Assembly: GCA_040222455.1 (NCBI GenBank)
Contig: JAVKDD010000003.1
Location: forward strand, 1-64,000
Direction of reading: 5' to 3'
Source: RHLJ01 sp040222455
Lineage (GTDB): Bacteria > Bacteroidota > Rhodothermia > Balneolales > Balneolaceae
Length of the DNA stretch: 64,000 nucleotides
Shown here piece after piece: positions 25,384 to 34,816 of this stretch; position 1 is the first letter of the stretch; each line of letters opens with the position of its first letter. A model generated the notes under the pieces. That model saw only the letters and a list, made by a program, of their open reading frames with translations, made no database searches and was not told the origin of the DNA. Position numbers and translations under genes: made by a program.

Positions 25384-26802
25384 ATGGCAAAAGAATTTGA
25401 TGTATGTGTAATTGGGTCAGGCCCTGGTGGATATGTAGCGGCAATCCGCGCATCGCAACTGGGTTTTAAAACAGCAATTGTAGAAAAAAGACATTTAGGT
25501 GGCGTTTGTTTAAATATTGGCTGTATACCCACAAAAGCATTGTTGCGTTCTGCTGAGGTATTGGAATCGATTCAGCATTCAAGCGATTATGGGATCAATG
25601 TGAAAGATGTATCCGCTGATTTTGGTGGCATTATTAAAAGAAGTCGTGGTGTAGCCAACAAAATGAGCAAGGGTGTGCAGTTCCTGATGAAGGCAAATAA
25701 AATTGATGTGTTCATGGGAACAGGGTCTTTCAAATCGAAAACCGAACTAACGGTTAGTGATGATGGTGGAAAAGAAATCGAAAGCATTAAGGCAAAGCAT
25801 TTTATTATAGCAACAGGCGCTCGACCACGTGAGCTTCCAAGCTTAAAAATTGATGGCGAGATGATCATTGGTTCAGAACAGGCCATGATGATGGAAAAGC
25901 AACCAAAGAAAATGGTAATTGTTGGTGCTGGAGCAATTGGAGTAGAGTTCGCTTATTTCTATCACACGCTTGGTACCGAAGTAACAATTGTTGAATTACA
26001 GAAGACCTTAGTTCCGGTAGAAGACGCAGATGTTGGAAAGGAACTCGGAAAAATATACAAGAAAAAAGGAATCAACCTGATGCTGGAAAGCACGGTTGAA
26101 AAAGTAGAGAAAAAAGGAAAAGGTGTTTCAGTAACAGTTAAAACCAAAAAAGGCGAAGAAGTTCTTGATGCCGATGTGGTTCTTTCAGCAGTTGGAGTTA
26201 CAGGAAACGTAGAAGGACTAGGGCTCGAAGATATCGGAGTAAAGGTTGAGCGTGGCGCTATCGTTGTCGATAAGTCTACGTACTCTACAGGAGTAGATGG
26301 AATTTATGCGATCGGAGATATTATCGGAGCTCCTTGGTTAGCACACAAAGCATCTCATGAAGCAACAGTTCTTGCAGAACAATTAGCTGGACATTCTCCA
26401 AAGCCAATAAATTATGACAATATTCCTGGTTGTACATACTGCGAACCTCAAGTGGCGTCTGTGGGAATGACGGAAGCAGCAGCAAAAGAAGCTGGTTATG
26501 ATGTGAAGATTGGAAAATTCCCGCTTTCCGCCAGTGGTAAAGCAACAGCGTTAGGTCATGAAGAAGGCTTTGTGAAAGTTGTATTTGATGCAAAATACGG
26601 CGAATGGTTAGGACTTCACATGATTGGATTTGGCGTTACTGAAATGGTAGCTGAAGCAGTAGTTGCTCGTGATTTAGAAACAACAGGACATGAAATCATA
26701 AGTGCAGTTCATCCACACCCAACTCTTTCTGAGGCAGTGATGGAAGCAGTAGCAGAAGCTTACAATGAAGGTGTTCATTTAGGAACTCCCGTTAAGAAGT
26801 AA
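25384..26802 (+). CDS. lpdA: Dihydrolipoyl dehydrogenase (E3)
   Basis: The FAD site GSGPGGYVAAIRA opens the protein. The redox disulfide lies in GGVCLNIGCIPTK (C42 and C47). The NAD site GAGAIGVEFAYF and the second FAD motif GIYAIGD follow, and the C-terminal HPHPTLSEAVMEA supplies the catalytic His-Glu pair. At 472 residues it is full length. It reoxidises dihydrolipoyl groups of the pyruvate, 2-oxoglutarate or glycine cleavage complexes. lipB and lipA, which make the lipoyl cofactor, are the next genes, so cofactor synthesis and use are clustered. A terminator follows at 26906. Confidence 0.95.
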   Translation: MAKEFDVCVIGSGPGGYVAAIRASQLGFKTAIVEKRHLGGVCLNIGCIPTKALLRSAEVLESIQHSSDYGINVKDVSADFGGIIKRSRGVANKMSKGVQFLMKANKIDVFMGTGSFKSKTELTVSDDGGKEIESIKAKHFIIATGARPRELPSLKIDGEMIIGSEQAMMMEKQPKKMVIVGAGAIGVEFAYFYHTLGTEVTIVELQKTLVPVEDADVGKELGKIYKKKGINLMLESTVEKVEKKGKGVSVTVKTKKGEEVLDADVVLSAVGVTGNVEGLGLEDIGVKVERGAIVVDKSTYSTGVDGIYAIGDIIGAPWLAHKASHEATVLAEQLAGHSPKPINYDNIPGCTYCEPQVASVGMTEAAAKEAGYDVKIGKFPLSASGKATALGHEEGFVKVVFDAKYGEWLGLHMIGFGVTEMVAEAVVARDLETTGHEIISAVHPHPTLSEAVMEAVAEAYNEGVHLGTPVKK

Positions 26803-26905
26803 TCGCAATGATTTTGTCATATCCACCAGAGGGAGAAATCTAAAATAAACCTTAAAAGCAATATGTTTGATTTCTCGTTTCACTCGAAATGACAAAGAAT
26901 GTAAT

Positions 26906-26931
26906 TGGCTCCCAAATGGGAGCCATTTTTG
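26906..26931 (+). terminator. Intrinsic terminator after lpdA
   Basis: A nine-base perfect stem (TGGCTCCCA / TGGGAGCCA) with a two-base gap is followed by TTTTTGT. It ends lpdA transcription before lipB. Confidence 0.85.
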
Positions 26932-27055
26932 TCTTATTGAGACAATGAAATTGAGTCTCCCCTTGATGGGAGAGCCGCAAAGCGGAAGGGGTGTATGCAA
27001 TGGCTTGGAAGCCTTACTCAACACCCCCCGTCTTTTGGGTAAGCCAAAAATGACA

Positions 27056-27071
27056 CCTCCCTCAAGGGAGG
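27056..27071 (+). promoter_or_regulatory. Hairpin sequestering the lipB ribosome binding site
   Basis: CCTCCC and GGGAGG flank a four-base loop. The right arm is the Shine-Dalgarno sequence, seven bases before the lipB ATG. The stem would mask ribosome entry when folded. It is part of a GC-rich repeat-like stretch that starts near 26950. Confidence 0.55.
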
Positions 27072-27078
27072 ACTAATA

Positions 27079-27810
27079 ATGAGCAATATCAAAAAAACCA
27101 TAGAACTGTACGATCTAGGAAGAGCATCCTACCAACCAACGTGGGATCTTCAGCATAAGGTTCAGCAAAAAATCATAGAAGAGAAGCGAGCGGAGCAAAA
27201 AGGAGAATTTGAAGGTCGCCGAAAAAACGATGCCCTTCTATTTGTTGAACATCCGCATGTGTACACTTTGGGAAAAAGTGGTGAAGAAGAACATATGCTG
27301 AGATCGATGTTGGAGCTTCAAAAACTGGACGCTGAGTTTGTTAAGATCGATCGTGGTGGAGACATCACTTATCACGGTCCTGGACAAATTGTGGGATATC
27401 CGATTTTAGATTTAGACCGACACTTTACAGACATTCATAAATATCTACGGTTTCTGGAAGAAGTGATTATTCGAGTTTGTGGCGATTATGGATTTGAAGC
27501 GGGAAGAATCGACGGTTTGACCGGAGTTTGGATCGATGAGGAAAAAATTGCGGCAATGGGAATTCGTTGCTCGCGTTGGGTAACTATGCATGGCTTTGCA
27601 TTCAACATAAACACCGATCTTTCTTACTTCAATCATATTGTGCCTTGCGGTATCAACGACAAGAAAGTAATAAGTCTTCAGAAGTTGACAGGGAATAAAA
27701 TGGATGTACAAGAAGTAAAGAAAAGGATCGTTGTGCACTTTATGGATGTTTTCGATGTGCAGATCAAAAGCAAAGGTGGGCGGCAAGAACTAGAGAAGAA
27801 TTTTTTGTAA
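27079..27810 (+). CDS. lipB: Lipoyl(octanoyl) transferase
   Basis: The protein shows the LipB signatures: RRGGD-type loop as KIDRGGDITYHGPGQIVGYPILDL (Lys/His region of the active site), GRIDGLTGVWI, and MHGFAFNINTDLSYFNHIVPCGI. The last contains the catalytic Cys in a P-C-G-I turn. It moves octanoate from acyl carrier protein to the lipoyl domains. At 243 residues it is slightly longer than usual because of an N-terminal extension. Its Shine-Dalgarno AGGGAGG lies seven bases before ATG inside a hairpin. lipA follows after about 120 bases. Confidence 0.95.
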   Translation: MSNIKKTIELYDLGRASYQPTWDLQHKVQQKIIEEKRAEQKGEFEGRRKNDALLFVEHPHVYTLGKSGEEEHMLRSMLELQKLDAEFVKIDRGGDITYHGPGQIVGYPILDLDRHFTDIHKYLRFLEEVIIRVCGDYGFEAGRIDGLTGVWIDEEKIAAMGIRCSRWVTMHGFAFNINTDLSYFNHIVPCGINDKKVISLQKLTGNKMDVQEVKKRIVVHFMDVFDVQIKSKGGRQELEKNFL

Positions 27811-27932
27811 ATTTGCAGGTCTCATTCACGGGGAAAGTGAAGAACCTGCAAAGCGAATAAGAAGGTTAAAAGTTTAGTAGATCCTTCATCACAAACTGGC
27901 GGATCATGATGACAATTAAAAGAGATTAAATA

Positions 27933-28808
27933 ATGATCAAAGAACTACAGGTAGTAGAAAAAAAATCAACCCAACGCAGACCAGATTGGTTGCGAGTTAA
28001 GCTTCCATCAGGAGAGAAGTTTAAGGAAGTACTGGATACGTTGAATGAGCATAAACTGAATACCGTATGTTCAGAAGCTCGGTGCCCAAATATGGGAGAA
28101 TGTTGGGGAGCTGGAACAGCCACATTTATGATTTTAGGAGATGTTTGTACAAGATCGTGTGCTTTTTGTGCAATTAAAACAGGTCGGCCACCAGCAGAAT
28201 TAGATTGGGATGAACCAAGAAGAGTAGCTGATGCAGCTAATAAAATGAAGCTTAAACACGTGGTTTTAACTTCCATCAATAGAGACGACCGACGAGATGG
28301 TGGGGCACCAATTTTTGCGGCTACACATACCGAACTTCGAAGAATTATTGAAGGCGTAACTATAGAATCTCTTATTCCTGATTTTCGTGGAGACTGGCAA
28401 ACACTTCAAATAGTGTTAGATACTCCGCCAGATGTATTAAGTCATAATTTGGAAACTGTACCGCGGTTATATCGAAGAGTTAGACCTCAGGCAAAATATG
28501 AGCGCTCATTAGAGCTTCTTCAACGAACCAAAAATGCAGGCATTAAATCGAAGACAGGCATTATGGTAGGTTTGGGAGAAACGCGGGAAGAAGTGATTGA
28601 GCTTATGCAAGACTGTGTAGATCATCAAGTGGACGTGCTAACCATTGGGCAATATATGCAACCCACAAAAATGCACCATCCTGTTATGGATTGGGTACAT
28701 CCAGATCAGTTTGCTGAATACAAAGAAATAGGCGAAAAGTTAGGAATAGGTCATGTCGAAAGCGGACCTCTAGTCCGTTCTTCTTATCACGCAGAACGAC
28801 ACGTTTAA
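27933..28808 (+). CDS. lipA: Lipoyl synthase (radical SAM)
   Basis: Two 4Fe-4S sites are visible: the auxiliary cluster motif CSEARCPNMGEC and the radical-SAM motif CTRSCAFC. The C-terminal SGPLVRSSYHAERH carries the Ser ligand that completes the auxiliary cluster. LipA inserts two sulfurs into octanoyl groups, consuming the auxiliary cluster. At 291 residues it is normal in length. It works directly after LipB, and the A-type carrier at 31428 is a possible cluster donor. Confidence 0.95.
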   Translation: MIKELQVVEKKSTQRRPDWLRVKLPSGEKFKEVLDTLNEHKLNTVCSEARCPNMGECWGAGTATFMILGDVCTRSCAFCAIKTGRPPAELDWDEPRRVADAANKMKLKHVVLTSINRDDRRDGGAPIFAATHTELRRIIEGVTIESLIPDFRGDWQTLQIVLDTPPDVLSHNLETVPRLYRRVRPQAKYERSLELLQRTKNAGIKSKTGIMVGLGETREEVIELMQDCVDHQVDVLTIGQYMQPTKMHHPVMDWVHPDQFAEYKEIGEKLGIGHVESGPLVRSSYHAERHV

Positions 28809-28855
28809 ATTTTTTTCCTGACCGTCAGATAGTATCTTAATAAAAAATTTAGGCA

Positions 28856-29563
28856 ATGCTCTCTACAGTAACGGTTTTATTAATGAGTTACATCTTAGGC
28901 TCTGTTCCCTCAGCTATTTGGGTGGGAAAGATTTTCAAAGGGGTTGATGTACGAGAACACGGAAGCGGGAACGCAGGAACTACAAACACTTTTCGAGTTC
29001 TTGGAGTACCTTTCGGGATTACTGTTTTTGTGATGGATTTTATGAAGGGTTTTATCCCTTCTTTTTGGTTTAGTCTGCTTGCATTTGAATTAGTTACAGG
29101 TGTTTTTTCAGGGCCATTGGCGCCACCAGCATGGGACGTAGAATCGTTCTTAAAAATATTTTGCGGTTTAATGGCGGTTGTTGGGCACATGTTCCCAATA
29201 TTTGCAAATTTTAAAGGCGGAAAAGGAGCGGCAACGGCTTGTGGAATGCTTTTTGGAATTGAGCCCGTTTCAATTTCAATTTCATTTACAGTTTTTGGAA
29301 TCGTTCTATTGGTTTCTAAATATGTTTCTCTAGCTTCAATCATATCCACTGCTTTATATCCAATCACGCTTATTATTATGCGATATGTACTGGGCATTTA
29401 TGTAGATGGAAGCATCATCATTTTTGGTGCGATTGTATCGTTTGGGATTATTTATAAACATAAAAGTAACATAGAGCGCTTGCGAGCCGGAACAGAAAGT
29501 AAAGTAGGAAAAAAGAAAAAAGAGCCAGAGGATAGTGTAACGCCAACAGGAGCAGAAGCATGA
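28856..29563 (+). CDS. plsY: Glycerol-3-phosphate acyltransferase PlsY
   Basis: This is an integral membrane protein with five to six hydrophobic segments. The first PlsY motif is LGSVPSAIWVGK, followed by GSGNAGTTNTFRVLG and FKGGKGAATACG, the substrate- and acyl-phosphate-binding loops. It transfers an acyl group from acyl phosphate to glycerol 3-phosphate, the first step of phospholipid synthesis. A charged C-terminal tail (KKKKEPEDS) of about 20 residues is extra. It overlaps gpsA by four bases, coupling acyl acceptor supply and use. Confidence 0.95.
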   Translation: MLSTVTVLLMSYILGSVPSAIWVGKIFKGVDVREHGSGNAGTTNTFRVLGVPFGITVFVMDFMKGFIPSFWFSLLAFELVTGVFSGPLAPPAWDVESFLKIFCGLMAVVGHMFPIFANFKGGKGAATACGMLFGIEPVSISISFTVFGIVLLVSKYVSLASIISTALYPITLIIMRYVLGIYVDGSIIIFGAIVSFGIIYKHKSNIERLRAGTESKVGKKKKEPEDSVTPTGAEA

Positions 29564-30570
29564 AAAACGTTACAATTGTAGGCGCAGGAAGCTTTGGAAC
29601 AGCGTTAGCCACCGTTCTTGATACCGCTGGAAATAATGTTCAGATTTGGGCAAGAGAAGAAGAAGTAGTGGACTCTATAAATTCAAGACATATAAACCCA
29701 GCGTATCTGTCAGATTTAAAACTACCGGAATCCATAAAAGCCTATCATGACCTTGAGCATTGTCTTCGAGATCAGGATATGATCCTTTTTGCCACACCTT
29801 CGCATACACTAAGAGAAATTGCTGCCCGCATCAAACCTTGCCTCGACGGCCATGAAATTCTTGTCACCGTATCAAAGGGGATAGAAAATGATACCTTCAA
29901 AACTATGTCCCAAATATTAATTGAAGTGATGGAAGGGATTACTTTTGAGGATAACATTGGAGTGCTTTACGGGCCAAGTCATGCTGAAGAAGTTGCAATG
30001 TTAAAACCCACAACGGTTGTAGCAGCAGCGTATTCAACTAGAACCGCACGCTTGATTCAAGAAGCTTTTTTAACTCCAATGTTTCGGGTTTATATCAACA
30101 ATGATGTAATTGGAGTAGAAATTGGCGGTTCAGTAAAAAATATTATGGCAATTGCTGCAGGAGTAATTGATGGCGCTGAATTAGGTGATAATGCAAAAGC
30201 AGCACTGATAACTCGAGGACTTCATGAAATGAAAAGAATGGGTGCTGTAATGGGTGCGCATCCAGACACTTTTTCAGGGCTAACGGGGATGGGAGATTTG
30301 ATAGTAACCTGTACCTCTAAGCATAGCCGAAACAGACATGTAGGTCAACAAATTGGGCGCGGCTACAAGCTGGAAGAAATCATTAAGAGCATGAATATGG
30401 TTGCTGAGGGAATCAAAACTACAAAATCGGTGTACGATTGGGCAGTAAAAAGTGGTATCGATATGCCGATAACAAAAGCAGTTTACAGGGTTTTATTTGA
30501 GAATGAAGATCCTAAAGATGCTCTAAATACATTAATGACTAGAGATCCAAAAGACGAAATTATCATTTGA
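29560..30570 (+). CDS. gpsA: NAD(P)-dependent glycerol-3-phosphate dehydrogenase
   Basis: The Rossmann loop GAGSFGTALATVL lies at the N-terminus, and the substrate-binding Lys is in EIGGSVKNIMAIAAG. The C-terminal domain has the GLTGMGDLIVTCTS motif. It reduces dihydroxyacetone phosphate to glycerol 3-phosphate, the acceptor used by PlsY, whose gene it overlaps (ATGA). Length 336 matches the family. Confidence 0.95.
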   Translation: MKNVTIVGAGSFGTALATVLDTAGNNVQIWAREEEVVDSINSRHINPAYLSDLKLPESIKAYHDLEHCLRDQDMILFATPSHTLREIAARIKPCLDGHEILVTVSKGIENDTFKTMSQILIEVMEGITFEDNIGVLYGPSHAEEVAMLKPTTVVAAAYSTRTARLIQEAFLTPMFRVYINNDVIGVEIGGSVKNIMAIAAGVIDGAELGDNAKAALITRGLHEMKRMGAVMGAHPDTFSGLTGMGDLIVTCTSKHSRNRHVGQQIGRGYKLEEIIKSMNMVAEGIKTTKSVYDWAVKSGIDMPITKAVYRVLFENEDPKDALNTLMTRDPKDEIII

Positions 30571-30622
30571 ATTAAGAGCCGAAGGAAACTAAAAATTTTC
30601 TTTATCCGTTATCTGCAACAAT

Positions 30623-31321
30623 ATGAAAGATGATATTGAATTTTATTTACAGCACACCGGCGCTGTTCAGATATCTGATTTGTCAAAACAAGACCTGAAG
30701 AATCTAATTTCAACTGGTGAAAGTTCTTTTCTTGAATTTAAACATAAAGTTGCTTCCCCAGAAAAATTAGCCAAAGAAATTGCAGCATTCGCAAATTCAA
30801 AAGGTGGAAAAATTTTAGTTGGCGTTGCAGATAATGGCGAAATGGTTGGAATTGAGAGCTATATGGAGGAAGAGTTCTGGATTTCTCAAGCGGCAGAAGA
30901 TTGTTGTATTCCTATTCCGAGAATCCGAATTGAACTAGTAAGCATTTCTGGGAAGGATATATTGTTAGTGAACGTACCTGAATCGGACGAAAAACCGATA
31001 TATGTAAAAGGAAAGAAAAGTAGAATTGTATATATAAGAAAAGCAGATGAAAGTGTAGTTGCTTCCGATGAAATTGTTGAAGTTTTAAAAAAAGGAAGCT
31101 CAGAAGAAGGAGTTACCTTCGAGTACGGCGAAAAAGAACGGCTCTTGTTTAGATTTTTAAATGAATACAGTGACATAACCGTAGAGCGTTTCTCAATTTT
31201 GATAAATACTACCACCTATACGGCAGCAAAAATTTTAGTAAATCTGGTAAGCGCCAGAGTTCTAGATCTATTTGAGAAAGATGGAGTCGCTCATTATACA
31301 TTTTCCAAGAAAAGTACGTAG
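30623..31321 (+). CDS. AlbA_2 (Schlafen-type) domain protein
   Basis: Residues ~28-150 form an AlbA_2 domain: GESSFLEFKHKV, then AKEIAAFANSKGGKILVGVADNGE, the nucleotide-binding signature. A winged-helix-like C-terminus follows (NEYSDITVERFSIL...). Such proteins often act as transcription regulators or defence-related nucleic-acid binders, but the role here is unknown. It is 232 residues and soluble, begins about 50 bases after gpsA, and may be read through from it. Confidence 0.85.
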   Translation: MKDDIEFYLQHTGAVQISDLSKQDLKNLISTGESSFLEFKHKVASPEKLAKEIAAFANSKGGKILVGVADNGEMVGIESYMEEEFWISQAAEDCCIPIPRIRIELVSISGKDILLVNVPESDEKPIYVKGKKSRIVYIRKADESVVASDEIVEVLKKGSSEEGVTFEYGEKERLLFRFLNEYSDITVERFSILINTTTYTAAKILVNLVSARVLDLFEKDGVAHYTFSKKST

Positions 31322-31427
31322 TTTTAAGACTATAATTTCTATTTCGTTATCATCCTGAACTAAGTGCTGATGTAGATCAGTATCATTTCAGGATTTCGGC
31401 GAAGATGAGGTTAATTAAAAAATACCC

Positions 31428-31859
31428 ATGAGCACAAAAGAAGAAAACTTAGACGATATTATCGCTTCATTAATCGACTTTGATGAAGAAGAAAAGTCTA
31501 CAAAAAAAGAAGAAACAAGAGAGCTGACTGGAGAGCCTATTAGACTTACAGAACGGGCAGCAAAACAGGTTGAGAAAATTAAAGCTTCTGAAAAACAGCA
31601 CGAAAACTTGTATTTAAGAGTAGCAGTTGAAGGCGGTGGGTGCTCAGGATTGAGCTATAAACTTGGTCTGGATCATCGTACAGAAAACGATATAGTTTTT
31701 GATAGTTTTGGAGTTGAAGTTATTGTGAACTCCGACCATCTACTTTATTTGGAAGGGATTGAAATCGATTATCCTGACGGACTTGATGCAAGAGGCTTTA
31801 CTTTTGATAATCCCAACTCAGTAGAAGACTGTGGTTGTGGGACTAGCTTTTCTATTTGA
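31428..31859 (+). CDS. A-type iron-sulfur carrier (IscA/ErpA family)
   Basis: The last ~105 residues form an HesB/IscA domain with the three conserved cysteines: GGGCSG and the C-terminal DCGCG. An acidic and lysine-rich N-terminal extension of about 35 residues (EENLDDIIASL...) is unusual. A-type carriers hand Fe-S clusters to client enzymes, and LipA is a classic client. Whether it is IscA, ErpA or SufA cannot be told. It ends directly against the convergent lipoprotein gene. Confidence 0.85.
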   Translation: MSTKEENLDDIIASLIDFDEEEKSTKKEETRELTGEPIRLTERAAKQVEKIKASEKQHENLYLRVAVEGGGCSGLSYKLGLDHRTENDIVFDSFGVEVIVNSDHLLYLEGIEIDYPDGLDARGFTFDNPNSVEDCGCGTSFSI

Positions 31860-32620
31860 TTAATTATTGGAATTTGTGGACGTTTGTTCATAATAAAAAA
31901 TCCCCCCTAATGCCGATGTAGATTTTTTAGAAAAACGTATCGGAAACTCTCTGTTATTAAGATATTGTTTTTGATCAGGAAGTGAACCTTGAACATTTGT
32001 AACCCTAACTTTTGTTAGTAGGTTTATCTTTGTCAAATCCATGGGTGGAACAAATTCAAGCGGCATATACAGATGGTTATTAAAGCTAATAATTGATGTA
32101 TCCATCGTAAAAGCTTGAGGATCATTTTCATTTTGAACTGTATAACCAGATTTTAGCTCCACAATTGAATAATCGGTATCAATTACAAAATCATCAGGAG
32201 CAATACTGGATGGTAAATTATCACAACTTCTCCAGGTCAGCTTATATTGATTATCGGTAACTATGTAAGCATTAAAATAGGCATAGCTACTAGGCGAGCA
32301 ACTCTCTCTGGTAAATCGAACAACCTCTTCCTTTTCGTTGAAGGTTATTTTTGCCTCAATTATTGAGTTATACCCAGTAGGAATATCCGTAACGGATATT
32401 GAAAAAGCATAGTTATCAAGTAATGTTAAATGAGGGGCTATTGTTGAATCATTAACTGAAAACTCGACATCATTAAGGTCGATATTTGGACTCAACTCCA
32501 ACGATAGAAACTGGTTTTCCCAAGTTTCTTCTAGTGTTAGAATAAATTCGTAATCAACCGAACTCTTTGAGCACCCCTGAATTATAAGAAAGGATATAAA
32601 TATATAGAAATACTTTTCAT
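31860..32620 (-). pseudogene. Lipoprotein of unknown function with a 5' frameshift
   Basis: The downstream frame (from about 32612) encodes a perfect lipoprotein signal, FYIFISFLIIQGCS, followed by a 230-residue soluble domain I do not recognise. The natural ATG (32618-32620) is one frame off: ATGAAAAG has four A where five would give MKKYFYIFISFLIIQGC. So a single missing base in the T run at 32614-32617 breaks the gene. It may be a sequencing error or a real switch. A start at 32501 makes a leaderless fragment. Confidence 0.7.
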
Positions 32621-32715
32621 ATAGCTAAGATTATATAAATACTAAGAGATATACGAGAAAGATTTAAATGTTATAATAGAAAAGTACGTCATTATTCTGG
32701 CAACGCTCATAAAAT

Positions 32716-33969
32716 CTATTCCGAATCTTCTTTCTTAGTGATCAATCTAACGCCTCTTTTAAACGTAATGTAGTGCCAAACCCATTCAGCGAAAACCCGA
32801 AATCGGTTTCTGAATCCAATCAAAAAGAAAATGTGAATCACTCCCCAGAGAAACCAAGCAATCAAACCGGTTAATCGTATGCCTTTTATATCAGCAACCG
32901 CTTTGGCCCTGCCAATAGTTGCCATCATCCCTTTGTCGTTATACTCAAACTCGCCACGGGATTTTCCCTGTAATTCTTTTTTAATAAGCTTAGCAACAAA
33001 TTTACCTTGTTGAATAGCGGGTTGAGCTACCCCAGGAAGTGGCTTACCATCTTTACCCAAAAAGTGAGCGGCATCACCCAGCACAAAAATCTTTGTATCG
33101 GAAGTAATGGACATATCCTTATTTACTTTCACGCGCCCACTTCTATCTCTTTCTTCTTCTTTAAACTCGTCGAGTATTGAGGTTCCGCCCACACCTGCAG
33201 CCCAGATCACATTTGGTGTCTCTATAAAATGATTTTTTAATTGAACGCCTTCGTCTGTGATTTTCTCTACTGGTGAATTTAAAATCACCTGAACGCCCAT
33301 TTTAGTTAGGGTGTTTAAGGCACTATCAGAAAGTGTTTCTGGGTATCCATTAAGTACATTTCCAGCAGCTTCTACTAAATAAACGGTAGTTTCATTTTTA
33401 TGAAAGTTGCGATAATCCCGCATCATATTTCGCTTGGCTATCTCTGCAATGGAACCAGCCATCTCTACTCCTGTTGGTCCCGCCCCAATCACAACAAAAG
33501 TGAGAAATTTCTTACGGCTTTCGACATCGGGTATTTTATCCGCCTCTTCTAAAGAAAGAAGTATGCGTTCTCTGATTCGAATCGCATCATTAACTGACTT
33601 TAACCCCGGCGCATTTTTCTCCCAGTCGTCGTTCCCGAAATAGTTGTATTTAGCTCCTGTTGCTACAATTAGGTAATCGAACGAGATAAGATCTCCGTCT
33701 GCCAATTGAACGACCCGATCCGACTTACTTATAGACACAACTTTTCCTAAGACCACATTCACATTTTGTTGATTTGTGAAAACAGACCGGATTGGTACTG
33801 CAATATCACCGGGACTTAATGCCGCTGTTGCAACCTGATAAAGTAACGGTTGAAATAGGTGGTGATTAGATTTATCAATAATGGTGACTTTAAAATCTTT
33901 TGAAGAAAGATTCTTAGCCGCTGTTATACCAGCAAAGCCGCCGCCAATAATTACTACATGAGTAGCCAT
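32716..33969 (-). CDS. ndh: Type II NADH:quinone oxidoreductase
   Basis: The FAD loop VIIGGGFAGITAAKNL is at the N-terminus, the NAD loop VVIGAGPTGVEMAG is in the middle, and the second FAD motif is KIFVLGDAAHF. The C-terminal ~70 residues are hydrophobic and amphipathic (WFLWGVIHIFFLIGFRNRF), the membrane anchor typical of NDH-2. It oxidises NADH and reduces membrane quinone without proton pumping. At 417 residues it is normal. It is the third gene of an operon with the unknown gene at 33985 and hslO. Confidence 0.9.
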   Translation of the reverse strand: MATHVVIIGGGFAGITAAKNLSSKDFKVTIIDKSNHHLFQPLLYQVATAALSPGDIAVPIRSVFTNQQNVNVVLGKVVSISKSDRVVQLADGDLISFDYLIVATGAKYNYFGNDDWEKNAPGLKSVNDAIRIRERILLSLEEADKIPDVESRKKFLTFVVIGAGPTGVEMAGSIAEIAKRNMMRDYRNFHKNETTVYLVEAAGNVLNGYPETLSDSALNTLTKMGVQVILNSPVEKITDEGVQLKNHFIETPNVIWAAGVGGTSILDEFKEEERDRSGRVKVNKDMSITSDTKIFVLGDAAHFLGKDGKPLPGVAQPAIQQGKFVAKLIKKELQGKSRGEFEYNDKGMMATIGRAKAVADIKGIRLTGLIAWFLWGVIHIFFLIGFRNRFRVFAEWVWHYITFKRGVRLITKKEDSE

Positions 33970-33984
33970 TTTTTGAGTGAGTTT

Positions 33985-34809
33985 TTAGGATTTAGTCTTT
34001 TCACCTAAAGTTACTTCATCTTCAGCTTCAATATCATCTAAATCAGGTATTATTATTATTCCTTTTGATTTGGAATCAGATTTTCCTGCTAGAAAGTGTC
34101 GTTCTACGATTTGCTGAAAAGTGCCGAGCAGTTCCACGAGCTTATCTTTTCGTTTTAATTTTCTTCTTTTAATGAATCGGCTAAAAAAGAAACTTGCTGT
34201 TAGAAAGATACCGGGAAGTATCATCATAGGTATTTTTCCATCACCACCAACCTGTTCAAAAAGCACGGCAGAAAGCATCATAAAAGACGCAAATACGGCT
34301 ATAGATGGGAAAATATATAGTTTATTTAACGTACTTAGATTTTGTCGAATCGAAAATTTAACCTGATTATCTTTCTGTGAAATTTCAAGCTCGGGGGAAT
34401 TTGTCATGGAAAAAAGTCGAGCTGGGCCAGAAGGACTTGCCTTCCAAAAAACACGTTTATTTCTCCTGGATACTTTCCCCATCGTATTGAAATGATATTC
34501 GAGATTAGCTTTGATTTCATTAAATACGGTGCCATCAACAACGCCATTGCTATGTGCTACAACATGTATATCAGTTTGATTACCGGTATCAACGTTAACA
34601 GGATCTTCAACTTCAATTCCCTGGTGTTCAATAATGGCTTCCCGAATATACTTTCGGTTAATAGTTAGATTATCGGCCAACTCAAAAAGAGTTTCGTAAT
34701 CCTGATCAACTAAATGAGCGGATTTAAGGGGAGACTGACTTTCGAATTTCTGAAATATGGAAGCTCGTTTTATGAGATGTCTTATTTCGTCGTCGGTCAG
34801 TTTACCCAT
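33985..34809 (-). CDS. Two-TM protein of unknown function
   Basis: Two adjacent hydrophobic segments (about residues 165-184 and 195-212) with a basic loop after them (RRKLKRKDK) form a hairpin. The ~160-residue N-terminus is soluble and mostly helical, opening LTDDEIRHLIKRAS. The C-terminus is acidic. I do not recognise a family. It lies between hslO (7 bases) and ndh (15 bases), so it is co-transcribed with a redox chaperone and a respiratory dehydrogenase. Confidence 0.75.
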   Translation of the reverse strand: MGKLTDDEIRHLIKRASIFQKFESQSPLKSAHLVDQDYETLFELADNLTINRKYIREAIIEHQGIEVEDPVNVDTGNQTDIHVVAHSNGVVDGTVFNEIKANLEYHFNTMGKVSRRNKRVFWKASPSGPARLFSMTNSPELEISQKDNQVKFSIRQNLSTLNKLYIFPSIAVFASFMMLSAVLFEQVGGDGKIPMMILPGIFLTASFFFSRFIKRRKLKRKDKLVELLGTFQQIVERHFLAGKSDSKSKGIIIIPDLDDIEAEDEVTLGEKTKS

Positions 34810-34816
34810 ATTATTA

